NCBI GenBank assembly: GCA_027487945.1
Contig: JAIYCQ010000024.1
Span: 1-64,000, forward strand
Length of the DNA: 64,000 bases
Reading direction: 5' to 3'
DNA from: Caulobacteraceae bacterium
GTDB taxonomy: Bacteria > Pseudomonadota > Alphaproteobacteria > Caulobacterales > Caulobacteraceae
Shown: positions 22,643 to 31,553 of the stretch, one piece after another
Layout of the letters: each line of letters starts with the position of its first letter
Numbering within the stretch: the stretch's first letter is position 1
Notes under the pieces: model-generated
The model's input: only the letters and a program-made list of their open reading frames with translations
Told to the model about the DNA's origin: nothing
The model's database searches: none
Made by a program: the position numbers and the translations under genes

Positions 22643-23547
22643 GCATCGCCGAGATGATCCCCGGCTCGCCGCAACGCGCCGAACTCCTGAAGCAGGCCGT
22701 CAAGGGCCGCTCCCTGTGGGACGACGCCCGCCGTCGCCTGCTGTCGAACAAGGCCGCCGTGGCCGGCATGATCGTGCTGGCCCTGATGGTGCTGGTCGCC
22801 GTGGTCGGACCGTTCGTCGTGCCCTTCCACTACGACACCGTGACCAAGCCGGACGTCTGGGCCGCCCCGGGCGTGGGCGGACACGTTCTGGGCGCCGACG
22901 CCCTGGGCCGCGACCTGCTGGCGCGGCTGGTGGCAGGCCTCGGCGTCTCCCTGGCCATCGGCGTCGTGGCGACCAGCGTGTCGCTGCTGATCGGCGTCCT
23001 GTGGGGCGCCGTCGCCGGCTATGTCGGCGGCCGGGTCGACGAGGTGATGATGCGCATCGTCGACACCCTCTACTCGCTGCCCTTCATCTTCTTCGTGATC
23101 CTGCTGATGGTCACCTTCGGGCGGAACATCTTCCTGATCTTCCTCGCCATCGGCGCGGTCGAGTGGCTGACCATGTCGCGGATCGTGCGCGGTCAGACCC
23201 TGTCCCTGAAGCAGAAGGAATTCGTCGAGGCCGCCCGCGCCGCCGGGCTGTCCGGCAGCCAGATCATCCTCAAGCACATCGTGCCCAACCTGCTGGGGCC
23301 GGTGGTCGTCTATGTGACCCTGACCATCCCGGCGATCATCATCGCCGAGAGCTTCCTGTCGTTCCTGGGCCTGGGCGTGCAGCCGCCGATGGCGTCGCTG
23401 GGCACGCTGATCTCGGCCGGCGCCCAGGACATGGAAATCGCGCCCTGGCTGCTGATCTTCCCGTCGCTGGCGATGATCATCACCCTGATGGCGTTCAACT
23501 TCATCGGCGATGGCCTCCGGGACGCGCTCGACCCGAAGGACCGGTGA
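22639..23547 (+). CDS. ABC transporter permease, DppC/OppC type
   Basis: The second permease of the importer, 302 aa: N-terminal OppC-type segment, TM helices, and the EAA loop EFVEAARAAGLSGSQIILKHIVPNLLGP. It overlaps the oppB-type gene by 4 nt. The HVLGADALGRDLLARL motif typical of OppC is present. It needs an ATPase encoded elsewhere. Confidence 0.93.
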   Translation: MSIAEMIPGSPQRAELLKQAVKGRSLWDDARRRLLSNKAAVAGMIVLALMVLVAVVGPFVVPFHYDTVTKPDVWAAPGVGGHVLGADALGRDLLARLVAGLGVSLAIGVVATSVSLLIGVLWGAVAGYVGGRVDEVMMRIVDTLYSLPFIFFVILLMVTFGRNIFLIFLAIGAVEWLTMSRIVRGQTLSLKQKEFVEAARAAGLSGSQIILKHIVPNLLGPVVVYVTLTIPAIIIAESFLSFLGLGVQPPMASLGTLISAGAQDMEIAPWLLIFPSLAMIITLMAFNFIGDGLRDALDPKDR

Positions 23548-23564
23548 CGATGGCCGTTTGCCGG

Positions 23565-24137
23565 TCAGTTGTCGCGTTTCGCCCGGATCGACCGTTGCCC
23601 GTCGATGCTCAGGAAGTAGCTGCCCATGGCGGCGCGCTTGATGGTGATCTTCGAGCCGGCCTTCGCCGGGCTGTTGACCGGCTCGTTGTCGGTCTGGCGC
23701 CAGATCGCGCCGTCGGCCAGCACGATGTACCACTTGCCATTGACCTGACGCGCCTCGGTGGCGGTGGTCTCGAGCGTCTCGAGCACCACCCCGCGTTTGG
23801 CCTCGTCGCTGCCGGCCGCGCCGCCGCCGGTCAGGAAGGCCGGCATGCGGAAGTTGAAGCCGAAGGCGGCCCGCTGGGCCTCCTGGACCTGGGCGCGATC
23901 GACCACGACGACGTCGCCGGCCGCCTCGGCCGCTTCCAGTCCGCCCGCCGCCGCGTCATAGCAGCCCAGCCGCTGGGCCGGATCGGCGACCTTGCGACAT
24001 TCGACCAGCGCCTGCAGCGCCGCGGCGCGGGGCTTGGGGGCATCGGCCGCCAGGGCCGCTCCGGCGCAGACCAGCGCCAGGCCGACGGCGGACGCCAGAA
24101 GCCGGCGCGACTTGTAGCCATGGACGAGCGTTGACAT
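23565..24137 (-). CDS. Exported protein of unknown function
   Basis: A 190-aa protein with a signal peptide (RRLLASAVGLALVCAGAALAAD, cut near residue 22-28). The start ATG has AGGGAG upstream. Residues ~40-60 contain VECRKVADPAQRLGCYD, a Cys pair seen in small exported proteins of alphaproteobacteria. The rest is beta-rich (KWYIVLADGAIWRQTD). It sits in the opposite direction between oppC and the oppA-like gene, interrupting that cluster. Confidence 0.65.
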   Translation of the reverse strand: MSTLVHGYKSRRLLASAVGLALVCAGAALAADAPKPRAAALQALVECRKVADPAQRLGCYDAAAGGLEAAEAAGDVVVVDRAQVQEAQRAAFGFNFRMPAFLTGGGAAGSDEAKRGVVLETLETTATEARQVNGKWYIVLADGAIWRQTDNEPVNSPAKAGSKITIKRAAMGSYFLSIDGQRSIRAKRDN

Positions 24138-24186
24138 GGGCGACTCCCTGAACCGACAGACCGCCATTCAAAAGGGGCCCCGGCTC

Positions 24187-25794
24187 ATGCGCAACGTCTT
24201 CCTTTCGGCGCTCGCCGTTCTGGCGCTCTCGGCCTGCGGTCAGTCGGGTCCGTCCAGGGCGCCGTGCCCGGAGGGCAAGGTCTGCCTGATGTTCGGTAAC
24301 GGCACCGAGCCGGCGACCCTGGATCCCCATACCTCGACCGGCACCTGGGAAGACCGGATCCAGAGCGACATGTTCATGGGCCTGACCCAGTCGGCCGCCG
24401 ACGGCTCGACGATCCCGGGCGTGGCGGAGCGCTGGGACATCAGCGCCGACGGCCTGACCTGGACGTTCCACCTGCGCGAATCGTTCTGGTCGGACGGCGT
24501 GCCGGTCACGGCCGACGACTTCGTCTTCTCGCTTCGCCGCGTACTCGATCCCGGGACGGCCTCGGAGTACGCCTCGCTCCTGTTCCTGATCAAGGGCGCG
24601 CAGGCGATCAACGAGGGCAAGGCGCCGCTCGAGTCACTCGCCGTCCGGGCCGTCGATGCCCGCACGCTGGAGATCGTGCTCAACCACCCGGCCGCCTACC
24701 TGGCCGAGCTGTCCAAGCACCACGTCCTCTATCCGGTGCCCAAACACGTGGTCGAGCGCGAGGGCCCGGCCTGGGTCAAGCCCGGCAAGATGGTCAGCAA
24801 CGGGCCCTACGTCCTCGTGGACTGGAAGCTGGGCGATTATGTGAAGGTCACCCGCAACACGCGCTTCTGGGAGGCCGACAAGCTCTGCGTGGACGAGGTT
24901 CGCTACTACCCGACCACCGACGCCATCTCGGCCGAGCGGCGCGTCGCCAGCGGCGAGCTGGACCTCAACACCGACATGCAGTCCAACCGCATCGCCTTCC
25001 TGCGCGACAAGATGCCGGGCTATGTGCGGACCAACACCTATCTGGGCGTCACCTACATCGCCTTCGCCAACGGGCCGAAGACCGGCTACCCGCCGTTCCG
25101 CGACCGCCGGGTGCGCCAGGCGCTGGCCATGTCGATCGACCGTGACTTCATCACCGACAAGCTGTTCCGGGGCGGCCAGACCCCGGCCCTGACCATGGTG
25201 CCGCCGGGGGTGGCCAACTACCGTCCGGTCAAGCCGCCCTACTGGTTCGACTGGCCGCTGGAGCGCCGTCAGGCCGAGGCGCGCAAGCTGCTGGCCGCGG
25301 CCGGCTACGGCCCGGGCAAGCCGCTCGAGATCGAGATCAAGCACCGCAACTCGCCCGATCCGATGCTCTACATGCCGGCCGTCCAGGCCGACTGGAAGCT
25401 GATCGGGGTCAAGGTCACCCTGGCCCAGCAGGAAACCCAGATCGCCTATGCCGACTACCGCGCCCGCGCCTTCCAGGTGGCCGACGCCGCCTGGGTCGCC
25501 GACTACAATGACGCCACCAGCTTCCTGGACCTGCAACGCTCCTGGTACGGGCCGCAGAACTACGGCGACTACAACAACCCCGCCTTCGACGCCTTGATGG
25601 AGAAGGCCGATCGCGAGCCCGACCCGGCGAAGCGGGCGAACTACATGGCCGAGGCCGAGCACCTGATGCTCGAGGATGCGCCGATCGCGCCGGTCTACTT
25701 CTACATCACCAAGAATCTGGTCAACCCGAGGATCACGGGCTGGGTCGACAACCTCGTCGACCACCACCGCACGCGCTGGCTCTGCGTCAAATAG
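24187..25794 (+). CDS. Peptide/oligopeptide ABC transporter binding lipoprotein (OppA-like)
   Basis: A 535-aa SBP_bac_5 family lipoprotein that delivers peptides or related ligands to the upstream permeases. Lipobox LALSAC with Cys17. Family features are EPATLDPHTSTGTWEDRI, DGLTWTFHLRESFWSDGVPVTADDFVFSLRR and VRQALAMSIDRDFI. Start ATG at 24187; a longer in-frame start would bury the signal peptide. Confidence 0.92.
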   Translation: MRNVFLSALAVLALSACGQSGPSRAPCPEGKVCLMFGNGTEPATLDPHTSTGTWEDRIQSDMFMGLTQSAADGSTIPGVAERWDISADGLTWTFHLRESFWSDGVPVTADDFVFSLRRVLDPGTASEYASLLFLIKGAQAINEGKAPLESLAVRAVDARTLEIVLNHPAAYLAELSKHHVLYPVPKHVVEREGPAWVKPGKMVSNGPYVLVDWKLGDYVKVTRNTRFWEADKLCVDEVRYYPTTDAISAERRVASGELDLNTDMQSNRIAFLRDKMPGYVRTNTYLGVTYIAFANGPKTGYPPFRDRRVRQALAMSIDRDFITDKLFRGGQTPALTMVPPGVANYRPVKPPYWFDWPLERRQAEARKLLAAAGYGPGKPLEIEIKHRNSPDPMLYMPAVQADWKLIGVKVTLAQQETQIAYADYRARAFQVADAAWVADYNDATSFLDLQRSWYGPQNYGDYNNPAFDALMEKADREPDPAKRANYMAEAEHLMLEDAPIAPVYFYITKNLVNPRITGWVDNLVDHHRTRWLCVK

Positions 25795-26088
25795 GGCGCC
25801 TTCCGGACGCATTCTTCCCGGGACGGGCGAATCCGCGCCCGGGCCTTGCCGCGCTTGGCCTTTTCGCGGGCAATGCGGCGCCTCAATTGCCCCGCCCTGA
25901 ACACGCTGTTGCCAAAGTGCGACATTCTGGCGTCGTTCTCATTACGCAAATGCAATGGTCGTTGACCGGTGTGCGGGGCGGGGGCAAGGATCGTCCCTAG
26001 CCGGGCGTCCTGTGCGCTCGAAGCCATTCGTCCAGACTTGAGGGGGCGCGTCCGAGACCCGGGCGGCGCTGATCCGGAGGGAATTATC
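25795..26088. other. Leader region of the second TonB receptor
   Basis: Contains the promoter and ribosome site (GGAGGG, 26,075-26,080) of the following receptor. I see no gene or RNA in it. Confidence 0.4.
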
Positions 26089-29000
26089 TTGAAGCTCCAC
26101 ACCACGCGCGGCCGCCTGCTGGCGTCCACCATGATTTGCGGAACGGCCCTGGCCGCTTTCGCTGCGGCGACTCCCGCGCTCGCGCAGGAGGACACGACCG
26201 AAGTTGAGGCCGTCGTCGTCACCGGCTCGCGGATCGCGCGCCAGGACTACGTCGCCAACAGCCCGATCGCCACGGTGACCGGCGAGCAGATCGTCGCCAA
26301 CGCCGACGTCACGCTCGACACCTACCTCAACACCCTGCCGCAGGTTAACCCGGCGGGCACGACGACCTCGAACAACCCCGGCAACGGCGGCCAGTCGAAC
26401 GTCGACCTTCGCGGCTTCGGCGCCAACCGCAACATCGTTCTGGTCGACGGTCGTCGCCCGATGGTGTCGGCCAACAGCCTGACGGTCGACCTGAACACCA
26501 TCCCGCAAGCCCTGGTCGACTCGGTTGAAGTCATCACCGGCGGCGCGGGCGCCACCTACGGCGCCGACGCCATCGCCGGCGCGGTGAACCTGAAGCTGAA
26601 GACGGACTTCGAAGGCCTCGACGTTCGCGCCAGCTACTCGAACAGCAGCGAGTACTGGGACGCGGAAGAATACCAGTTCTCGGCCGTGCTCGGCGGCAAC
26701 TTCGCCGACGGCAAGGGCAACGCCGTCCTGGCGTTCGACCGCTCCTCGCGCGAGGGCATGATCAAGTCGCAGCGTCCGTTCTCGCAGAACGCCACCTCGA
26801 CGACCTCGTTCAACCCGGACGGCATGATCCGCTGGTCGAGCACGAACGCCCCGACCGAAGCTGCCGTTGACGCCCTGTTCGCTGGCTACGGCATTACCGG
26901 CCCGAACGGCCCGAACACCCCGGCCGGCAGCACCAACGGCCGCGTCCGTTCGCAGTCTGGCACCCTGGGTGTCAACGTCGACGGCTCGCTGTTCTTCACC
27001 GGCATCTATAACAACACCCAGTACGACGCGCAGAACTACCGCGGCGCGATCGACGGTACGGTCAACCAGAACCTCTACCCCGACCTGTACGTCTACAACT
27101 TCGACTTCGTGAACATCCTCACGCTGCCGATGGACCGCTACTCGTTCCTGTCCAAGCTCAACTACGAGCTGGACAACGGCATCGAGTTCTTCAGCCAGGT
27201 CGGCTGGACCGAGTACAACTCGACGACCGCTCTGGCCCCGACGCCGTTCCCGACCGTCAACACCCGCAACGCCAGCACCGCGCGTACGCAGGACGTTGTG
27301 TCGGCCCTGGTTACGCCGGGCTCGAACATCAGCCAGGAAATCGTCGTTCCGGTCACCAACCCCTTCATCCCGGCTGACCTGCTGACCCTGCTGAACAGCC
27401 GTACCGGCGATGACGTGGCCCTGGTCGGCTCGGGCGCGACCGAACCGTTCAAGATGCGCCAGCGCACCCTGGACCTCGGCCTGCGTCAGTCGGTCTACGA
27501 AAACACCGTCGTCCAGTTCATGGCCGGCGTCCGTGCGCCGCTCGGCGACTCGGGCTGGGAACTCGAAGCCTACGTGTCGGAAGGCCGTACGGAGATCGAC
27601 CAGACCCAGACCGGCAACCTGAACACCCAGCGTCTGCAGGGCATGCTCGAAGCGGCCGACGGCGGCGTCAGCATCTGCGCCGGCGGCTTCAACATCTTCG
27701 GTCGTCAGCCGATCTCGGCCGAATGCCGCGAGTACCTTGAAGTGTCGACCACCCTGTCGACCGAAATGGTTCAGCAGATCGCCCAGGCCTACATCACCGG
27801 CCCGGTCTACGAACTGCCGGCCGGCACGGCCTCGGTGGTGTTCGGCGCCGAATTCCGCGGCTTCGAATACTCCTTCGATCCGGGCGCGGCCTCCGGCCCG
27901 ATCTCGGGCTTCAACACCCAGAGCCCCGACTCGGGCACCAACTCCTTCACCGACATCTTCGCGGAAGCGCTGATCCCGCTGGTCAAGGACGCCCCGTTCG
28001 CCCAGAGCATCGATCTGTCGCTCGGTTACCGCTACAGCTGGTCGGAGTTCGAGGACCGCATCACCGGCGCCTCGCGCGCTTCGCGTGGTTCGCCCTCCTA
28101 CAAGATCGAACTGAACTGGGCCGTTGTCGACGAGCTGCGTTTCCGCGCCTCCTACCAGCGCTCGGTGCGTGAGCCGAACTTCGGTGAACTGTTCGCCTCG
28201 GGCGGCAGCGCGCCGCAGTACTTCGACCCCTGCTCGGTCGGCACCGCCGCCCGTTCGGGCGCCAACGCCGCCCAGGTCCGCGCGCTCTGCCTGCTGCCGG
28301 GCAACTTCCTCGGCGTCGCCGCCTCGGCCATCGACGCCTATGTGCAGCTCCCGGGCTCGCAGATCGGCGTCGACGTCGGCGGCAACACGGCGCTTGAGCC
28401 GGAACAGGGCAAGACCTTCACCGCCGGCTTCGCCTGGAGCTCGCCGTTCGAGAGCCAGTGGCTGAGCCGTCTGCGCGGCACCGTCGACTACTGGAACATC
28501 CAGATCGACGACGCCATCCTGACGCCGACCCCGAACCAGATCACGGCGGCCTGCTTCAACTACTACGGCACCAACCCGACCTACACGAACACGACCTCGG
28601 CCTGTCAGGGCATCCTGCGGACCGGCGGCGACATCCTGTGGATCTACAACCCGGCTGCCGCCGACGGCGTCTTCGCCGGCAACAACGACGGCCACCAGAA
28701 GGCCTCGGGCATCGACCTCCAGTTCGACTACGGCTTCGACATGGAATGGCTCGGCCTGGACAACTTCGGGTCGGTCCGACTGAACGTCCTCACCAGCTAC
28801 CTGATCGAGTTCAAGCAAAAGGATCCGTTTGAAGGTTCCGTCGAGCTGGACTTCAAGGGTTCGGCCTCCTACTTCGGCTCGGGCCTCGGCACGAGCTATC
28901 CGGAGTGGAAGACCACGGTCAACGCCGCCTGGATGATCGGGGACTTCACCTTCAACGCCCGTGGCCGTTACATCGGCGAGATGACCAACCGTCTGGCCAT

Positions 29001-29223
29001 CGAGTTCCCGGGTGAGAAGTTCACCAGCCCGGACTCGACCTGGTACTGGGACGTCTCGGCCGATTGGGCCATGACGGACAACGTGGCCTTCAAGCTCGGC
29101 GTCAACAACGTCGCCGACCAGGAGCCGCAAACCTACAACCCGAACGTCCAGTCGGGCACCGATCCGTCCACCTACGACGTCGTCGGTCGCCGCGTGTTCG
29201 GCCAGATCAAGCTGCGCTTCTAA
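26089..29223 (+). CDS. TonB-dependent receptor, TTG start
   Basis: An outer-membrane receptor of 1044 aa. The start is TTG at 26,089, since GGAGGG lies 8 nt upstream and the frame then reads KLHTTRGRLLAST with a complete signal peptide ending in ALAQED. The plug follows (VEAVVVTGSRI, VDLRGFGANRNIVLVDGRRP, GGAGATYGADAIAGAVNLKLK) and a barrel ending in IKLRF. The VVVTGSRI/NIVLVDGRR type is the Caulobacterales/sphingomonad class often used for glycans, peptides or amino-acid-derived ligands. It lies downstream of an OppA-like gene, so a peptide substrate is possible but unproven. A strong terminator follows. Confidence 0.93.
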   Translation: MKLHTTRGRLLASTMICGTALAAFAAATPALAQEDTTEVEAVVVTGSRIARQDYVANSPIATVTGEQIVANADVTLDTYLNTLPQVNPAGTTTSNNPGNGGQSNVDLRGFGANRNIVLVDGRRPMVSANSLTVDLNTIPQALVDSVEVITGGAGATYGADAIAGAVNLKLKTDFEGLDVRASYSNSSEYWDAEEYQFSAVLGGNFADGKGNAVLAFDRSSREGMIKSQRPFSQNATSTTSFNPDGMIRWSSTNAPTEAAVDALFAGYGITGPNGPNTPAGSTNGRVRSQSGTLGVNVDGSLFFTGIYNNTQYDAQNYRGAIDGTVNQNLYPDLYVYNFDFVNILTLPMDRYSFLSKLNYELDNGIEFFSQVGWTEYNSTTALAPTPFPTVNTRNASTARTQDVVSALVTPGSNISQEIVVPVTNPFIPADLLTLLNSRTGDDVALVGSGATEPFKMRQRTLDLGLRQSVYENTVVQFMAGVRAPLGDSGWELEAYVSEGRTEIDQTQTGNLNTQRLQGMLEAADGGVSICAGGFNIFGRQPISAECREYLEVSTTLSTEMVQQIAQAYITGPVYELPAGTASVVFGAEFRGFEYSFDPGAASGPISGFNTQSPDSGTNSFTDIFAEALIPLVKDAPFAQSIDLSLGYRYSWSEFEDRITGASRASRGSPSYKIELNWAVVDELRFRASYQRSVREPNFGELFASGGSAPQYFDPCSVGTAARSGANAAQVRALCLLPGNFLGVAASAIDAYVQLPGSQIGVDVGGNTALEPEQGKTFTAGFAWSSPFESQWLSRLRGTVDYWNIQIDDAILTPTPNQITAACFNYYGTNPTYTNTTSACQGILRTGGDILWIYNPAAADGVFAGNNDGHQKASGIDLQFDYGFDMEWLGLDNFGSVRLNVLTSYLIEFKQKDPFEGSVELDFKGSASYFGSGLGTSYPEWKTTVNAAWMIGDFTFNARGRYIGEMTNRLAIEFPGEKFTSPDSTWYWDVSADWAMTDNVAFKLGVNNVADQEPQTYNPNVQSGTDPSTYDVVGRRVFGQIKLRF

Positions 29224-29248
29224 AGCGTCGGTCTGATCGAAGAAAATC

Positions 29249-29285
29249 GGGCGGCGGAGCGAAAGCTCCGCCGCCCTTTTTCGTT
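29249..29285 (+). terminator. Rho-independent terminator
   Basis: A perfect 12-bp stem (GGGCGGCGGAGC with GCTCCGCCGCCC) closed by a GAAA tetraloop and followed by TTTTTCGTTT, 25 nt after the receptor stop. Confidence 0.95.
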
Positions 29286-29360
29286 TGGTCGATGATCAGT
29301 GTCGGCCGCCCTCATCCCCGCGCACGTCGCGTGAAGGCGGCGTGTTGAGCACCTTGCGTC

Positions 29361-29456
29361 CTTCGACACGTCGCTGCGCGGCTGCTCAGGATGACGTCTT
29401 CGGAAAGCCACCCGGACACGTCATGCCGAGCGGCGCTCGAAGAGCGCGTGTCGAAG
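29361..29456. repeat. Imperfect inverted repeat, REP-like
   Basis: Arms 29,361-29,396 and 29,419-29,456. The outer ends are perfect (CTTCGACACG with CGTGTCGAAG), the inner ends too (ATGACG with CGTCAT), and the middle is partly paired. The words CCTTCGAC and CTCAGGATGA are familiar from dispersed intergenic palindromes of alphaproteobacteria. It lies between the terminator of a receptor gene and the sulfotransferase stop. Confidence 0.5.
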
Positions 29457-29499
29457 CCCCTTCTGACCAGGCCGCGAGCCCCTGATGGCCCCGCCCGCC

Positions 29500-30288
29500 T
29501 CAGCTGTAGCCGAGGAGGCTCCGCAGGCCCGGCGCGGCGAACTCGACCAGGGCCTTCTGGCCGTCGGTCAGGCTCCTTGGGAAGTCGGGCACGCCGGACA
29601 GCTTGCCGCTGTCGGTGGCGCTGTGCTCCCGCGCCGACCCGATCCGCACCCGCTCCCGCCAGTCCTGGGGCAGGGCGATGCCGAACTTGCCCAGCAGATC
29701 GCGGAAGAACGTCTCCGATTCCGGCGTGTCGAGGGTCTTCAGCGCCGCCACGATGTCCTCGTAGCGCACGATCTGAGCCCCGGTGTGCATCCAGGCGACC
29801 GCGTTGAAGGTGAAGACGTCGCGCAGCGCCGGTCCCTTGGCGGGCACGCCGAAGATCATGAAGTTGATCACCTGCTCGACGCTGGCCGAGGCCTTCAGGG
29901 GCTCGAGCATCGGGTGTTTGAACTCTTCGGAGAACACGAACCGGGCCCGCGACAGCACATAGTCGTAGGGGTCGCGCACCAGCACCACATGCCGGGCGTG
30001 GCGCGTGGCCAGGGCCGCCATGTCGGCATAGATCAGGTGGCCGACGCTGAAGGCCGGCGCCCGGGGGTCGAGCGCCACCTGGTGCTGTTCCAGGTTCTGC
30101 AGCTGGATGAACTCGCGATCGTAGTGGCGCTCGACCGGCACGAACATCCGCACGATGTTGCGCAGCAGGTGGGTGCCGCACTTGGGCACACTGTTGAGGA
30201 AGGCCGTCTGCTGCAGCGGCGCCTGGGCGAAGCGGCGAACCTGCGGGTTCAGGGTGTCGGGCCGGCTCTGAATGACGGCGAAGGCCAA
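29500..30288 (-). CDS. Sulfotransferase-family protein
   Basis: Probable PAPS-dependent sulfotransferase. The 5'-phosphosulfate loop is SVPKCGTHLLRN (PKSGT-like). The 3'-phosphate-binding segment is VVLVRDPYDYVLSRARF. I chose a TTG start with GGAG 10 nt upstream (262 aa); the frame stays open further upstream, so this start is moderately sure. The neighbour across the gap is a lipoprotein of the retropepsin type. Acceptor unknown; possibly an envelope glycan. Confidence 0.75.
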   Translation of the reverse strand: MAFAVIQSRPDTLNPQVRRFAQAPLQQTAFLNSVPKCGTHLLRNIVRMFVPVERHYDREFIQLQNLEQHQVALDPRAPAFSVGHLIYADMAALATRHARHVVLVRDPYDYVLSRARFVFSEEFKHPMLEPLKASASVEQVINFMIFGVPAKGPALRDVFTFNAVAWMHTGAQIVRYEDIVAALKTLDTPESETFFRDLLGKFGIALPQDWRERVRIGSAREHSATDSGKLSGVPDFPRSLTDGQKALVEFAAPGLRSLLGYS

Positions 30289-30445
30289 GACGCGTCTCCG
30301 TGAAGAATGTCCCCTATCGCTACGGACGCCAGGCCGGGGATGCAACCGTGTTGGCCGTCGTCACGCCCCGCCTCTTGCGCCGGGCCGCCGGGCGCGGTCC
30401 TCTGGCGTCCTGAGCCGCGCCGGTCGCCGGCCGACAGGGGGCGTG

Positions 30446-31489
30446 ATGAACCACGGGTCAAGCAGACGCGCCGTGCTCGGCGGCCTGATCGCCGCGCCTC
30501 TGGCGGGCTGCGCCGCCGGGCTCGAGCCGTCCCTGGTGCAGGTCAACCTGCAGTCCGGCCTGCTGCCGCCCGCCCCGACCCTGCCGGCGGACGGGGCAGG
30601 GGAGCCCGGCGGCGCGGTGCGGGCCGGCTTCGACGCCGTCCGCCGGATGCTGGTCGACGTCACCATCGACGAGACGGGGCCTCATCGCTTCGTGGTCGAC
30701 ACCGGGGCCAACCGCTCGGTTCTTTCGACCGAGGCGGCGACCGCGATCGGCCTGCCGACCACGGGGGAGGCGCTGGTCCACGGCATCGCCGGCGTCATGC
30801 CCTCGCCCACGGTGCTGGTCCGGAGCCTGGCGGTCGGCGGCCTGTTGTCGCGGCGCGTGCGGATGCCGGTGCTCGACGGCCGCTACCTCGGCGCCGACGG
30901 CCTGCTGGGCGTCGACGTCCTGGCCCATCGCCGGGCTGTGCTCAACTTCCGTGACCAGACCTTCTCCTTGTTTCCCGGCGCCGCGCCGGTGGCTGTGGCC
31001 CGCACGGCCCAGGACCGCAGCGCCCGGGACGGAGACGCCGGCGATGTCGTCACTGTCCCCGCCCGCCACCGCTTCGGCCAGCTGACCATCGTCGACGCCG
31101 AGATCGGCGGGGTGAAGCTGACGGCCTTCCTCGACTCCGGAGCCGAGAACACCGTCGGCAACATGGCGCTGCGCAACGCGCTCCAGGGGCCGGGCCTGCT
31201 CAACGACCGTCTGCCGCGGGTCGAGCTGGTCAGCGCCACGGGCCAGATCGCGGCGGGCGAACTGTCGACCATCCCGCCGCTGCGGCTGGGCGGCGTGCGG
31301 CTGGGCAACATGACCTGCGTGTTCGCCGACCTGCACACCTTCCGGATCTGGGATCTGGATGACCGGCCGGCCCTGCTGATCGGGGTGGACGTCATGCGCC
31401 ATTTCGACTCGATCGAGCTGAACTTCCGCGAGCGGCTGGTGACGTTCCGCTCCGGGCAGTTCGGACGAACCGTCAACACCGCCGGCTGA
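30446..31489 (+). CDS. Retropepsin-like aspartic protease, two-domain lipoprotein
   Basis: A 347-aa envelope protein. The N-terminus has a twin-arginine-like motif (SRRAVLGG) and the lipobox LAGC with Cys21. Two copies of a retropepsin-like domain follow, each with a catalytic-type D-[TS]-G: VVDTGANRS (~residue 90) and FLDSGAENT (~230). A single chain could thus form the pseudo-dimer that makes a pepsin-like site. The start ATG is preceded by CAGGGGG. Substrate unknown. Confidence 0.85.
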   Translation: MNHGSSRRAVLGGLIAAPLAGCAAGLEPSLVQVNLQSGLLPPAPTLPADGAGEPGGAVRAGFDAVRRMLVDVTIDETGPHRFVVDTGANRSVLSTEAATAIGLPTTGEALVHGIAGVMPSPTVLVRSLAVGGLLSRRVRMPVLDGRYLGADGLLGVDVLAHRRAVLNFRDQTFSLFPGAAPVAVARTAQDRSARDGDAGDVVTVPARHRFGQLTIVDAEIGGVKLTAFLDSGAENTVGNMALRNALQGPGLLNDRLPRVELVSATGQIAAGELSTIPPLRLGGVRLGNMTCVFADLHTFRIWDLDDRPALLIGVDVMRHFDSIELNFRERLVTFRSGQFGRTVNTAG

Positions 31490-31496
31490 ACGAGAA

Positions 31497-31526
31497 AGGG
31501 CGCGGAACCCTGCGGTCCCGCGCCCT
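31497..31526. terminator. Hairpin between convergent genes
   Basis: Stem AGGGCGCGG with CCGCGCCCT, extended inside by a second stem with one mismatch and a CTGC loop. It lies between the stops of the retropepsin-like gene and the S9 peptidase gene. No clear T-run on either strand; probably shared by both genes. Confidence 0.65.
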
Positions 31527-31553
31527 CCTCGTCTGCATTGAAGCGGGTGTGGC

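Noticed and set aside
25942-29130. A >1000-codon minus-strand frame opposite the TonB receptor
   Set aside because: Antisense shadow of a well-supported receptor with terminator and ribosome site.
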